Positions 52,689 to 61,997 of a DNA stretch of 64,000 bases are shown here, in pieces (position 1 is the stretch's first letter; every line of letters starts with the position of its first letter). The DNA comes from Catenovulum sp052056295. GTDB taxonomy: Bacteria > Pseudomonadota > Gammaproteobacteria > Enterobacterales > Alteromonadaceae. Both the position numbers and the translations under genes were made by a program. The notes beneath the pieces are model-generated. The model was not told where the DNA came from, made no database searches, and saw only the letters and a list, made by a program, of their open reading frames with translations. The DNA lies in assembly GCF_052056295.1 (NCBI RefSeq), contig NZ_CP182493.1, positions 744,001 through 808,000 of the forward strand, written 5' to 3'.

Positions 52689-52945
52689 CTGAATCATTAA
52701 AAGTGCGTATGTAACTTTTCGATATTGAGCCTATCACGCCGTTCCAATACATTTTAAATTAGTAATTTCATAAACTTAAGCTTTAACTAACTAAAATGCA
52801 ACGATAATTTTTATGGCTGAAGACAAACATAAAACCAAAATCATTAGAATGGGCAGCTGAGTCTTTTATTACTCTCAAATCAAGAACGCACCGACTAACT
52901 TAAACCCACCGAAACCGATGGGTTTAATCTCAGTAATCCAAAGCC
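52651..52945. other. Intergenic stretch, no gene seen
   Basis: About 295 AT-rich bases between the DUF1883-TIR start and the end of the alcohol dehydrogenase. It must contain the promoter of the TIR gene. Apart from GGCATAACAG near its left end I see no hairpin, repeat or reading frame of note. Confidence 0.5.
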
Positions 52946-53971
52946 CTAAAACCCCTCCAAAACAATTTTCCCAATTACACTTCTTGCCTCTAACTCTGCA
53001 TGGGCTTGCCTTAAATTTTCTGCGTTTATTGTGCCTAAGTGTTTACCTAGGGTGGTTTTTATATGGCCTTGGTCTATTAGTTTGGCTACTTGGTTAAGTA
53101 GTTTGTGTTGCTCTATCATGTCGTCGGTTTTAAACATTGAACGGGTAAACATTAGTTCCCAATGGGTTGATATTGCTTTGTATTTTAGTTTGTTTATATC
53201 AAAATTTTGCGATTCGTCTATTAGCGCTAGTTTGCCAAATGGTTTTAGCACTTGTATGTAGTCGTCTAAATAATTGTCGGTGCCGTTTAGGCTGGCAACA
53301 TGGGTGACAAAGCCTATATTTAAGCTTTCTATTTGAGGGGCTAATGGTTTTGAGTGGTCTACCACATAGTCGGCACCTAATTCTGTTACCCATTGTTTTG
53401 AGCTTTCGCGTGAGGCGGTGGCAATTACAGTTGCGCCTGTTATCGCTTTTACTATTTGTATGAGTATTGAACCAACACCACCAGCTGCGCCTGTTACTAA
53501 TATTACTTCATCGGTTTTTTGGGTATTGCCTGCACTTTGTTGTTGTATTTGTAAGTGGTCGAATAACATTTCCCATGCGGTTATCGCGGTTAATGGTATT
53601 GCAGCGGCTTCTGCATTAGTTAGGCTGCTTGGCTTGCGCCCTACTATGCGTTCGTCTACTAATTGGTATTGTGCATTTGCGCCTTGGCGGGTTAAGTCAC
53701 CTGCGTAAAATACTTGGTCGCCTACATTAAATAAACTTACCTTGTCGCCTACTGCAACTACTTCGCCTACTGCGTCCCAACCTAGCACTTTTGCTTGGTT
53801 GTTTTCAGGTTGTACACATTGTCTAATTTTGTAGTCTACTGGGTTTACCGCTATCGCGTTTATTTTTACCAATAGGTCGTGGCCCTGTGATTGTGGTATG
53901 GCTAATTCAATGTCTTGCAATGATTGTGGGTTGCCAATTTCTAACGATTCTGTGTAGCCAATAGCTTTCAT
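52946..53971 (-). CDS. Zinc-type alcohol dehydrogenase-like / quinone oxidoreductase
   Basis: About 341 residues from the ATG at 53971 with TTGGAG before it. A GroES-like N-terminal part (LLVKINAIAVNPVDYKIR, VLGWDAVGEVVAVGD) and a Rossmann part (ILVTGAAGGVGSILIQIVKA) are typical of the MDR superfamily. The zinc-ligand cysteines of true alcohol dehydrogenases are absent, so it is the quinone-reductase/ZADH type using NADPH. It is divergent from a LysR gene, the usual way such enzymes are controlled. Confidence 0.9.
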   Translation of the reverse strand: MKAIGYTESLEIGNPQSLQDIELAIPQSQGHDLLVKINAIAVNPVDYKIRQCVQPENNQAKVLGWDAVGEVVAVGDKVSLFNVGDQVFYAGDLTRQGANAQYQLVDERIVGRKPSSLTNAEAAAIPLTAITAWEMLFDHLQIQQQSAGNTQKTDEVILVTGAAGGVGSILIQIVKAITGATVIATASRESSKQWVTELGADYVVDHSKPLAPQIESLNIGFVTHVASLNGTDNYLDDYIQVLKPFGKLALIDESQNFDINKLKYKAISTHWELMFTRSMFKTDDMIEQHKLLNQVAKLIDQGHIKTTLGKHLGTINAENLRQAHAELEARSVIGKIVLEGF

Positions 53972-54090
53972 AATTTGCTCCAATTGAGTTGTTAATTTGC
54001 TTGTTTAGATAACCTGAAACAAATGATATGCCTTGCTTTGTGTTTTATAAACGGCGTAATATTTGATTTATTTTCAAATATTTTTTGATA

Positions 54091-55035
54091 ATGCTTATTC
54101 AAGATCTACAAATTGTGTTGAAAGTGGCTGAATTTCGTAGCATTACCGCTGCAGCAACTAGCCTTAATTTACAAGCGGCAACGGCCAGTGCTGCAGTTAA
54201 ACGGGTTGAGCAAGCGCTTGGTTTTGAGTTGTTTGTGCGCTCTACTCGTCAGCTTAGGCTTTCGAGTGCGGGTGAGCGTTATTTGCCGCAGTGCGAGCAA
54301 GCTTTGCAGTTGTTAGATAACGCTAAAAACCAACAGCAAATTGCGGGTGAAAGCATAAGTGGTGAGCTGCGTATCGGTTTGTCGTCTGATCTTGGGCGCA
54401 ATATTGTTATGCCTTGGTTAGATGCGTTTTTGCAAAAACACCCGCAGGTCTCGTTAAAAGCGCATATTAGTGACAGTAATATCGACTTTTATCGCGATCC
54501 TGTTGATATTGCTTTGCGCTATGGCTCGCCAAAAGACAGCAATTTATATGGTTTTAAAATTTGCGATATTCCCGCTGTTGTTTGCGCCACACCTGATTAT
54601 TTAGCTAAACATGGTACACCACAACACCCGCACCAATTGGCTGAGCACAATGGTTTGTTTTATCAACTGCAGGATAAAATTTACAACCTGTGGGAGTTTG
54701 AAAATTTAGCTAGCCCAACCGCTAACCGTGAAAAAATTAAGGTTAAGATGAATGGTAACCGTGCAGGCAACGATGGTGATTTAGTGCGCCGTTGGTGTGT
54801 TGCTGGCCATGGCATTGCGGTTAAATCGAGCTTAGATTTATCGGCTGATTTGCTTGCAGGAAATGTTGTACCAATTTTGCAAAATTATAAAGCACGCACT
54901 ACTGAGCTTTGGTTAATTTGCCCTAGCAGACAGTTAATTACCCCGGCTATTCGGTTATTGCGTGACGACTTAAAAGAAAAATGTCAGCAGGTTTTTAGCC
55001 AACTTGCGGATAAAAACCTACTGCCAAAAAGTTAA
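54091..55035 (+). CDS. LysR-family transcriptional regulator
   Basis: About 314 residues from the ATG at 54091 (a TTG two codons earlier is possible). The winged helix-turn-helix covers residues 1-58 (FRSITAAATSLNLQAATASA, FVRSTRQLRLSSAGERYLPQ), and the effector domain 88-295. It is divergent from the dehydrogenase, with 119 bases between starts, and probably controls it. It converges with the cupin lipoprotein, whose stop is 16 bases away. Confidence 0.92.
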   Translation: MLIQDLQIVLKVAEFRSITAAATSLNLQAATASAAVKRVEQALGFELFVRSTRQLRLSSAGERYLPQCEQALQLLDNAKNQQQIAGESISGELRIGLSSDLGRNIVMPWLDAFLQKHPQVSLKAHISDSNIDFYRDPVDIALRYGSPKDSNLYGFKICDIPAVVCATPDYLAKHGTPQHPHQLAEHNGLFYQLQDKIYNLWEFENLASPTANREKIKVKMNGNRAGNDGDLVRRWCVAGHGIAVKSSLDLSADLLAGNVVPILQNYKARTTELWLICPSRQLITPAIRLLRDDLKEKCQQVFSQLADKNLLPKS

Positions 55036-55051
55036 GTTTAAACAATCAGGT

Positions 55052-55876
55052 TTAGTGCGAATGGCTATGCCCATCAGCCGAGTGCACGTGCATATGTGCT
55101 TTGTTTTGCTCGTAAGCATTTATGCGTTTTTGCGCGCTTTCGGCGTTGTGCCAGCTTCTTAGTTGTTCTATATCTTCTACGCTTAGCTCAATACGCTGTG
55201 TGCCATTTTCTGTGTTGGCCGTGGCAAATACTGCGCCGTCTAGTACGTCGTATTCCCATTTATCGTCTGGAAATATACCAATAAGTTCGGCTGGGTCGTC
55301 GTCTACATTTATAAATGCGTGTGGCACCATTGACGGTATATTTATTATGTACGGCGCTTCAACTACTACTTCTTCACCGTCTAGGTGGTACATCATTTTG
55401 CCTTTTAATAACAAATGCGCTTCTTCACCTGTGTGGGTGTGCAATGGTGCGCCGCTGCCTTTGTGGGTATTGGTTAGTGCAATTGTTAGCTTGTTAAAAC
55501 CGTGGCGTTTGCCTTCCATTACGTGAATATATTCACCCGGTGCTGGCTGTATTACCACCATTTCGTCTTTGTGAATTATATAGTCTTGTACATCTTGCAT
55601 CAGTGGTGCTTCAAACAAGTGTGGTATTGCACCTGTGATTATTGGATTGTAACCATGGCCTGCGTCCACATGAATTTGCCTGCGCGCTGCGTCTACCTGG
55701 GTGTAAGTTTCGCCGCTTTCTGCAACAAATATTGTGTCGGTCGAATCGGCTGGGCTGTAAGTTACGTCTGGAAATTCTTCTTCGTATTGGTCGTGGTCAT
55801 GGCCAAATTCTGCATCACAAGCTGCGAGTAAGCCAACTAAGCTGCTGGCGATTAGCCAATGTTTTAGTGTGTTCAT
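55052..55876 (-). CDS. Cupin-domain lipoprotein with His-rich tail
   Basis: 274 residues. A lipoprotein signal ends in LVGLLAACDAEFGHDHD, so the protein is anchored to a membrane on the periplasmic or outer side. A cupin domain at about 130-215 has APLHTHTGEEAHLLLKGKM and later SMVPHAFINVDD, the two His-containing cupin motifs. The start (HDHDQ) and the end (HMHVHSADGHSHSH) are histidine-rich and may gather metal. Its start overlaps the TauE-like gene by four bases. It may be a dioxygenase or binding protein of the sulfur-related cluster. Confidence 0.82.
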   Translation of the reverse strand: MNTLKHWLIASSLVGLLAACDAEFGHDHDQYEEEFPDVTYSPADSTDTIFVAESGETYTQVDAARRQIHVDAGHGYNPIITGAIPHLFEAPLMQDVQDYIIHKDEMVVIQPAPGEYIHVMEGKRHGFNKLTIALTNTHKGSGAPLHTHTGEEAHLLLKGKMMYHLDGEEVVVEAPYIINIPSMVPHAFINVDDDPAELIGIFPDDKWEYDVLDGAVFATANTENGTQRIELSVEDIEQLRSWHNAESAQKRINAYEQNKAHMHVHSADGHSHSH

Positions 55877-56859
55877 CTTGTTATTTCTCCTAATTGGAAT
55901 TTATTTGTGCGGACAACTAGCCAATAAAATAATGCGCTGCTGGCGAGTAAATTTATTGCTAGTGCCGATATAAGCTGTTGGTTTAATTGAATAAGTGCAA
56001 AAGTGCTGATTACGTCTATTGCTATTAATACGGTTACTAAGCAGGTTACTTTGGTGCGACATAGTTTGGTTAATACATATGCACCAAGTGGTGCGCCAAT
56101 GGCGACTATGGGCGCGCTTATTAACCAAGGTTCGTACATTATGTGGGTGTCGTTTACATAAGTGTTGTGCATTACCACACCCCAAAGTGAGTTTATGGCC
56201 ATGCACACTACTGTGGTGGGTATGCTGATTTTTTCTTTTACGCGATAACTTAGTGTTAATACTATAAACACTAATATATCTACGCCTGAGCCTGTAGTTT
56301 CGGCAATTATGCCGCCAATAAAACCGGCAAATATAAATATGCCAGCCATTTGGGTGTGTTGTGTGTAAGGTAGCTGGGTTTGCGTATTTGGCCTGCGCCA
56401 ATAACAAAACCACAGCACACAAGCGAATAGAAAAACCATGCTCGAAAACAGTATTTTCGCCATGTCGGACGGTATAACTATCCATTTTATTGCGACAAAA
56501 CTGCCGACAACGCCGCCTAAACTGGCGTACACCACCACGGGTTTTAAGATGTTTATTTTGCGATAAAAAATGTACAGCGCAGCCGATGTCATACCGACGG
56601 ATTGGATCATTAATCCAAATATTTTGGCGTGTTCGCTGGGTATGTTTAGCAATTTAGTAAAAACTGGAAATGCCACAGCTGCCCCGCCCGATGGCGTTGA
56701 ACCTGCGATAAATGAGCCTAGGGTCATGGTTGCTGGCATAGCCCAGTAGTCTTGCCATAATCCCCAGTTGTTGCTCATTGTTATGTATATTAACCAGCTA
56801 ATGTAAAAAGCGGCTAATAGTACAAAGTACCAATGTTTTACTAATTTTTGCTGCCACAT
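55873..56859 (-). CDS. TauE/SafE-family sulfite exporter-like permease
   Basis: 328 residues with about nine membrane helices. The family's repeated glycine-rich signature is visible in GSFIAGSTPSGGAAVAFPVF and FAGFIGGIIAETTGSGVDIL. TauE/SafE proteins export sulfite, sulfoacetate or related organosulfonate. It is translationally coupled to the cupin lipoprotein. A hairpin separates it from the FMO-like gene upstream, but the direction and context suggest a joint role. Confidence 0.88.
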   Translation of the reverse strand: MWQQKLVKHWYFVLLAAFYISWLIYITMSNNWGLWQDYWAMPATMTLGSFIAGSTPSGGAAVAFPVFTKLLNIPSEHAKIFGLMIQSVGMTSAALYIFYRKINILKPVVVYASLGGVVGSFVAIKWIVIPSDMAKILFSSMVFLFACVLWFCYWRRPNTQTQLPYTQHTQMAGIFIFAGFIGGIIAETTGSGVDILVFIVLTLSYRVKEKISIPTTVVCMAINSLWGVVMHNTYVNDTHIMYEPWLISAPIVAIGAPLGAYVLTKLCRTKVTCLVTVLIAIDVISTFALIQLNQQLISALAINLLASSALFYWLVVRTNKFQLGEITR

Positions 56860-56930
56860 ACACTACTCCACACATTTATTTGCGACAAACTAAAACCCTT
56901 TTATCTAACCCAAAGTTTAGATTTTATTTT

Positions 56931-56973
56931 AAGGGGCTAAACTTTATACCTGTTCGTATTAAGCTAGCCCCTT
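56931..56973. terminator. Hairpin between the FMO-like and TauE-like genes
   Basis: AAGGGGCTA and TAGCCCCTT are perfect 9-base arms around a 25-base loop. A T-run follows on the plus strand, and TTAAAATAAAA on the minus strand. For the minus-strand genes it may end or weaken transcription before TauE. Confidence 0.5.
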
Positions 56974-56995
56974 TTTTCAATTACCTATTTGTTGC

Positions 56996-58570
56996 TTACG
57001 CTGTTTCCATTTGTGTTTGTTTAATCAACTGAGGTAATTGTGTATTGAAGAAGTTTTGCATTGGAATGTAGTGCTCTGGCTCTACCCATTTTGCTTCTAA
57101 GTCTTCAATTATGTCGTGTTTGGCTTTTAGTTCGCCATTTACATAGTGGCGTACCACTGGGTGTAAAAATTGGCTTTCGGCTGCTTGCTCCGTGTTTTCT
57201 CTGTGTATGCGCTCTACTGCAAACGGGTCACCAACAATTGGTGCGCCGTATTCTAGCGTTAGTACAAATACGTCGGTATTTTCTTCAGCAAAACGATTCA
57301 CTAAATAGTCTTTTGGTAAGGCTTGGGTGTAGCTGAATACGCCGTTTTTAAATACAGCAGCATCGGCAATAAAACCTGGCTGTTGCCAAAGTGCGCCCGA
57401 GCGATTTACGTTAGCAAACATGCGTTCTGTTATTGCTTCAGCAGTGCCTGCTACTTGCTCGGTTGGTATGCTTAGGTCCATATATTTTTCTAATAAAATA
57501 TCGGCTAAAGCACGTGAGTTGTATCTAAAACCATGGATAAAACCTGAAGTTGCTTTGCGGTAGTCTAACGAGTGCGTAAGCGTTCCTGCCACGTACATGT
57601 TTTGGTTGTTAACTGATTCGAAGTCTTTGTTGAGCGCTGGGTATTTGCCCATGCAGCTTACTTCTGGTTTTGCACCTTCAGCAAAAATTGAGGTGTCAAA
57701 CTTAAAGCCTGCACAACATAAAATGCTGTCGTAGGTGATGGTTTCTACTTCGTCTTCTGCGTGGTGGTATTTAAAGGTTACTACCAATTGATCGTTTTGT
57801 TTTTCAATTTTTACTATGTCAGCATCTAAAATCGCGTTTTGTGATTTTAATTGATAGGTGTCTAACACATTGTTGTTTATTGCACGCAAATCGCCTACAT
57901 AGTGGGTTTTCCACGCCATTTTAATTGAGCTTGGGCTAACTAAATGGATAAGCGACGCAGCTGAGGTTAAATGGTCTGCCGTTTCAAATGCTGAGTTCTT
58001 TTTACCAATAATGAGTACACGTTTGTCTTCAAACTCTTCTAAGTTTAATGACATATCTTGATATTGAGTTACATGTTCAATACCCGGTACGTTTGGTGTA
58101 TTTGGTTGGTTAATACCTGTTGCGATAACCAATACTTCACATTCAATTTTATTGCCGTTTTCTGCAGTTAATGTGTACATGCCGTCTTTTTTGTCGATAT
58201 TGGCAATGCGAGTATTGTACTGCACGTTAATGTCGAATTTTTTCACGTAATCAGCCATATAGGTTACTAGGCTGTCTGCATGTGGGAAAAATTGTTTGTC
58301 GTAGTTTTTAAAACGGAAGTTTTCATCGTTACACAACAATGAGTTCCAGTCGTGACGCATGTTGAATTCTGGATCTTGGCTGCCAGTAAAACGTTTGTTG
58401 ATTGAAATTAGCGTGCGATGGCGTGGGTATAAGGTAAAAGTATGACCCGGAATATTCGCACCCTCTACTACTAAATAATCAGCTTTAGCTTGTTGTAAAT
58501 AATAAGCTAATTGAACGCCACCAGGGCCGCCACCTAAAATAACAAATTTGTGTTTTTGTACTGTGTTCAT
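56996..58570 (-). CDS. FMO-like FAD/NAD(P)-binding oxidoreductase
   Basis: 524 residues. FAD motif FVILGGGPGGVQLAYYL at the N-terminus. The second nucleotide site reads VLIIGKKNSAFETADHL, a GKKNS form of the usual GxGNS, as also seen in some thioredoxin-reductase-like and FOXRED2-like proteins. Between them lie INKRFTGSQDPEFNMRHDW and VLVIATGINQPNTPNVPG. The last 150 residues form an additional helical domain. It could oxygenate sulfur or nitrogen in a small molecule. It is 21 bases after the AMP-ligase-like gene. Confidence 0.82.
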   Translation of the reverse strand: MNTVQKHKFVILGGGPGGVQLAYYLQQAKADYLVVEGANIPGHTFTLYPRHRTLISINKRFTGSQDPEFNMRHDWNSLLCNDENFRFKNYDKQFFPHADSLVTYMADYVKKFDINVQYNTRIANIDKKDGMYTLTAENGNKIECEVLVIATGINQPNTPNVPGIEHVTQYQDMSLNLEEFEDKRVLIIGKKNSAFETADHLTSAASLIHLVSPSSIKMAWKTHYVGDLRAINNNVLDTYQLKSQNAILDADIVKIEKQNDQLVVTFKYHHAEDEVETITYDSILCCAGFKFDTSIFAEGAKPEVSCMGKYPALNKDFESVNNQNMYVAGTLTHSLDYRKATSGFIHGFRYNSRALADILLEKYMDLSIPTEQVAGTAEAITERMFANVNRSGALWQQPGFIADAAVFKNGVFSYTQALPKDYLVNRFAEENTDVFVLTLEYGAPIVGDPFAVERIHRENTEQAAESQFLHPVVRHYVNGELKAKHDIIEDLEAKWVEPEHYIPMQNFFNTQLPQLIKQTQMETA

Positions 58571-58591
58571 AATCTTTTCCTCTGTTTGTGC

Positions 58592-59902
58592 TTACAGTAA
58601 AACGATACGTTGTGCTTTGGTGTCGCCTTTTACTTCTACTTGTTCAAAGGCTTTTACTTGTTCAACTTCAATTTGCTGGGTTAAATCAACTTGTTGTAGC
58701 TCGTCTCTTTGTTTGCTTAGGTTGATGTATAAGCTCAGCGCGTCGCGTTTATTCAGTTCTATATTTTTGGTTTGTACTTGCAGCGTGTAGCTGTATTTGT
58801 ACTGGCTGGCGTTTTGCGTGAGTTTCCAGTCGACCACTTCGTCACCCAACCATTGTTGAATGGCACGATTTAGCTGCATTTCGTACAAGGCGATACCACA
58901 AACTAATACGGTATTTTTGCTACGGCCCAATACACTAACTGTTGGTGTTTCTATGTTGTAAGCTGCAGTTGCACGGTGAATCTGAATAATATCGCCAATG
59001 CGGTAGCGAATAAGCGGCAAGGTATCGCGTGATAAATCACTGATAATAATTTCACCAAATTCGCCGTTGTAAGCTTGGCTTACTGGTTTAGCTTGGCCAA
59101 CGTAGCTGGCATCTTGGCGCTCTTTTGCCAGTTCACTTTCTGGAATAAATTCAAAATATAAGCGCTCTGACATTAAGTTCATTTCGCCTGGTTTATCCAC
59201 ACATTCTGTCGCTACTACATCTGCTTCAACTGTGCCGTATAAGCTATATACGTTGTCAAATCCCCACAGTTCTTTTAGCTCGGCACGTAAGGCATCTGGT
59301 AATACATCCCCAAAAATAATGCCGGTTTTAAGGTTTGGTAAAACTTCACGTAATGGACCAAATTCCATTTCAATTGCTTTGCCAATTTCTTTAACCACTA
59401 AAGGTGTACCGATAACAAAAGTAACTTGCTCGCCTAAACCTTTTTCGATGATTTCTTCGTAGTCAATTTGTGAAGAGTTCAATGCACGCGCACCTGTTGC
59501 TTCACTGCCGTTTACAATAGCCCAGCCAGAGATACTTGGTAATGGTGCGCCTAACGACATTACACCGTCGCCCTCACCCATGCCTAATTTGCGCAAGGCA
59601 ATAGCTTCGTGAATTTTTTGTCTTTCTAAGTCCGCATCTGAAAATGGAATTTTTTTGCTGCGATTAGTGGTGCCTGAGGTGTTAAAAAAACAAGCTGGGC
59701 ATATTTCTAAGCTGGTTGCTTCGGCTGAAAAATCTGTGTCGTTGGTGAAATCAGCCAAGGTAGCAGGCATTAAATATGGCGTTTGTGCAAACTTGAGTAC
59801 ATTGCCATACAAAGGATGATTACTGATTGGGTAAAGGTCGGTCATTAACTGCTGATGATTAACAACTTCGCTTTGCTGTTGTTCGGGTGCTTTAATCGTC
59901 AT
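58592..59902 (-). CDS. AMP-forming acyl ligase-like enzyme (PaaK-like)
   Basis: 436 residues. Adenylate-forming motifs: FFNTSGTTNRSKKIPFSDAD (P-loop-like), VYSLYGTVEADVV (the Y-x-T-E region) and LPLIRYRIGDIIQIH. The form is of the phenylacetate-CoA-ligase/CoF-synthetase group rather than the large acyl-CoA synthetases. The C-terminal domain is short. It would activate a carboxylate as an acyl-AMP; with a TusA-like sulfur carrier in the cluster, thioacid formation is an attractive possibility, but no substrate can be read. Confidence 0.82.
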   Translation of the reverse strand: MTIKAPEQQQSEVVNHQQLMTDLYPISNHPLYGNVLKFAQTPYLMPATLADFTNDTDFSAEATSLEICPACFFNTSGTTNRSKKIPFSDADLERQKIHEAIALRKLGMGEGDGVMSLGAPLPSISGWAIVNGSEATGARALNSSQIDYEEIIEKGLGEQVTFVIGTPLVVKEIGKAIEMEFGPLREVLPNLKTGIIFGDVLPDALRAELKELWGFDNVYSLYGTVEADVVATECVDKPGEMNLMSERLYFEFIPESELAKERQDASYVGQAKPVSQAYNGEFGEIIISDLSRDTLPLIRYRIGDIIQIHRATAAYNIETPTVSVLGRSKNTVLVCGIALYEMQLNRAIQQWLGDEVVDWKLTQNASQYKYSYTLQVQTKNIELNKRDALSLYINLSKQRDELQQVDLTQQIEVEQVKAFEQVEVKGDTKAQRIVLL

Positions 59903-59932
59903 AGTTTTATTCCTTAGTTAGTGATCTTGTGT

Positions 59933-61399
59933 TTAATATTGCTTAAGCGCAGCTTGCAAAGCTTGCTCAGGGTTAAACAATGTTTGCCAATTAAGTTTGT
60001 GTGTTAAATGGTGATAGTTGCCTTGTTCGTCCATTTGATATTGCGAGGTATATTCCGTTTTATTGTTGGCTATCTGCTGTAACGCTGTTACCAGCGCTTG
60101 AGCATCAGCCATTGTGTTATTTAGGCCAAAACTGGCACGTACCATGCCTTTTTTCGCTTCTATTTCCGCGTCAGTCAGTTCGTCATCTAATGCCCATAAT
60201 TCTGGCAAGATAAGTTCACGTACATACGGATGCGCGCAAAAACATTGGTTACGTACCGCGATATTGAAATAATCATTAAGAATTTTTGCTAACAGTGCAT
60301 GGTCTACCCCACGCATGTTGAATGAAAAAGTGGCTGTGCGCGGGCATTGAGCTAAATTGGTTGAGGCATAAATATTGATTTCAGAGTTTTGTTTTAGATA
60401 GTGAAAACAATAATGGAGGATTTCTTGTTCGTGGCCATGAATGTTTTCCATACCTATTTGCATCAGCATTTGCAGTGACATTGCCAGTTTTACTGCACCA
60501 AAGATATTTGGTGTACCTGCTTCTTGGCGCTCAACTAAATCTGGCATAAGTTGGTAGTCCATTTGCGAAACTGACTCTACCATGCCGCCGCCCATTTCAG
60601 TTGCAGGGCTTTGTTCTAACCATTTACGTTTAATTACTAATATGCCAGGTGCACCCGGCACATATAGTTTATGTCCTGAAAATATAACAGCGTCTACGCT
60701 TGCGCCTTTATTTGTTAGCTCGGTTAAATCGAGCTTGTGGTGCGGCAACATTTGTGAGCCATCAAGTACAAATAATGCATCGAGTTGATTGCACAACTCG
60801 GCACAGGCAGCAATTGGATTGATTATGCCAGTGACATTGCTTGCACCTGTTAGTGCAAAATAATTGACCGCACCTTGAGCTTGCGCAAGTTCAAATTCAA
60901 GCTGTTCAAGTGAGATAGCGCCGCAGTCACCGGCAGTTTTATTGCAGCCAATGTGATGAACATTTTGGTGATATTTTCTGTGTGGTAAATCGTTGGAGTG
61001 ATGCTCCATTACCGACACCAAAGCTGTGGTTTTATTTGGGCGTACGCTGCTGAAGATATTGGCTACTCGGTTGGCGGCTGCCGTTGCACCACTGCCGATA
61101 AATACACATGCGTATTCGCTGCTGTTTGCGTTTAAAAAATCGAGTACGGTTTGTTTTGCCCATTGGTAACTTTGATTTGCCACCATAGCGCTGTTGTGAA
61201 TATTGCTATGGGTGTTGGCGTAATGTGCTAAAAATTGTTGTGCTGCTTGATGTGCGGGTTTTAACATTAAGCAACTGGCGGCCGAGTCCAAATAAACACG
61301 TCGAGTTACCTTGCCTTCTACTGTGCTGTAATGTGTGTCAGCACCATAAAAAGCTGTATGGATATTTTCAAGTAACTGTTTTGCTGTTTGCTCTATCAT
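59933..61399 (-). CDS. Class-V aminotransferase, cysteine desulfurase-like
   Basis: About 488 residues from the ATG at 61399 (AGGAG upstream). PLP lysine in VIFSGHKLYVPGAPGILVIK, the DGSQMLPHH cofactor region, and MEHHSNDLPHRKYHQNVHHI. A cysteine in RNQCFCAHPYVREL lies where group-II desulfurases carry their active Cys. The chain is about 80 residues longer than SufS. It probably mobilises sulfur from cysteine or a related thiol to the TusA-like protein encoded 23 bases upstream. Confidence 0.85.
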   Translation of the reverse strand: MIEQTAKQLLENIHTAFYGADTHYSTVEGKVTRRVYLDSAASCLMLKPAHQAAQQFLAHYANTHSNIHNSAMVANQSYQWAKQTVLDFLNANSSEYACVFIGSGATAAANRVANIFSSVRPNKTTALVSVMEHHSNDLPHRKYHQNVHHIGCNKTAGDCGAISLEQLEFELAQAQGAVNYFALTGASNVTGIINPIAACAELCNQLDALFVLDGSQMLPHHKLDLTELTNKGASVDAVIFSGHKLYVPGAPGILVIKRKWLEQSPATEMGGGMVESVSQMDYQLMPDLVERQEAGTPNIFGAVKLAMSLQMLMQIGMENIHGHEQEILHYCFHYLKQNSEINIYASTNLAQCPRTATFSFNMRGVDHALLAKILNDYFNIAVRNQCFCAHPYVRELILPELWALDDELTDAEIEAKKGMVRASFGLNNTMADAQALVTALQQIANNKTEYTSQYQMDEQGNYHHLTHKLNWQTLFNPEQALQAALKQY

Positions 61400-61437
61400 G
61401 TTTTTCTCCTGCACTTTTCCTAAATTTCATTCAGTGC

Positions 61438-61662
61438 TTACAGCTGAATTAGGAATTCGAAACCTTGTTCATTTTTTTCGTTTTGCAAAATTTGCATGCC
61501 TTTTAGTTCGCTGTAGGCGTTAAAGTCGTTGACCGAATCTGGGTCGGTTGTACGTACATGCACAACTTGGCCTTTACTGAGTTGTTTACACTCTCGTTTA
61601 AACTTTAAAACCGGCAACGGACATACAAGTCCTGTTGCGTCTATGTACAAATCTACCTTCAT
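61438..61662 (-). CDS. TusA-family sulfur carrier
   Basis: 74 residues. The family signature DATGLVCPLPVLKFKREC contains the persulfide cysteine of the CPxP motif, and VRTTDPDSVNDF follows. TusA passes sulfur from a cysteine desulfurase to acceptors in tRNA thiolation or molybdenum and natural-product pathways. Here it is the first gene of a cluster with its own desulfurase-like enzyme and an AMP-ligase, so dedicated rather than housekeeping sulfur delivery is likely. Confidence 0.93.
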   Translation of the reverse strand: MKVDLYIDATGLVCPLPVLKFKRECKQLSKGQVVHVRTTDPDSVNDFNAYSELKGMQILQNEKNEQGFEFLIQL

Positions 61663-61997
61663 ATTTATCTACTCTTTTTCGAGTTAATTTGTTTGTAAGC
61701 TCCATGGTTAGGGAGCTAATCAGCGACGACGGAACGCAGTATAGGTAGGCAAAAAAAGCCTGACAATATGGTTACTTTTGTGTGCTATAGGGGAAAAAAG
61801 TAAACAAATGATTGTGACGGGGGCTAGCTTGACGAAAAAAATTTAAATTTTTTTTCATTTAATTTTTAGCTGAATCTGCTTTTAAATATTTGGTTAATTT
61901 TTGCTTGTTTTTATCCAGCTATTGAGATATTTGTATAAATAACAGCGACGACATTTTGTTTTTTATTGACCTTTTTACCAAAATAAAGGAACACAAA
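61663..61997. promoter_or_regulatory. Divergent control region of the sulfur-type cluster
   Basis: It serves both the TusA-led genes and the DUF2269-NTF2 gene. A near-perfect AT palindrome, GAAAAAAATTT with AAATTTTTTTTC, lies at 61834-61856, and a small GCTCC/GGAGC hairpin at 61699-61716 in the TusA leader. No reading frame is convincing. The palindrome may be an operator for both directions or simply curved AT-rich promoter DNA. Confidence 0.4.

Noticed and set aside
51753..52945. Complete integron with attC sites
   Set aside because: Only short R-box-like ends are seen; no integrase gene and no full attC fold in the flanks.
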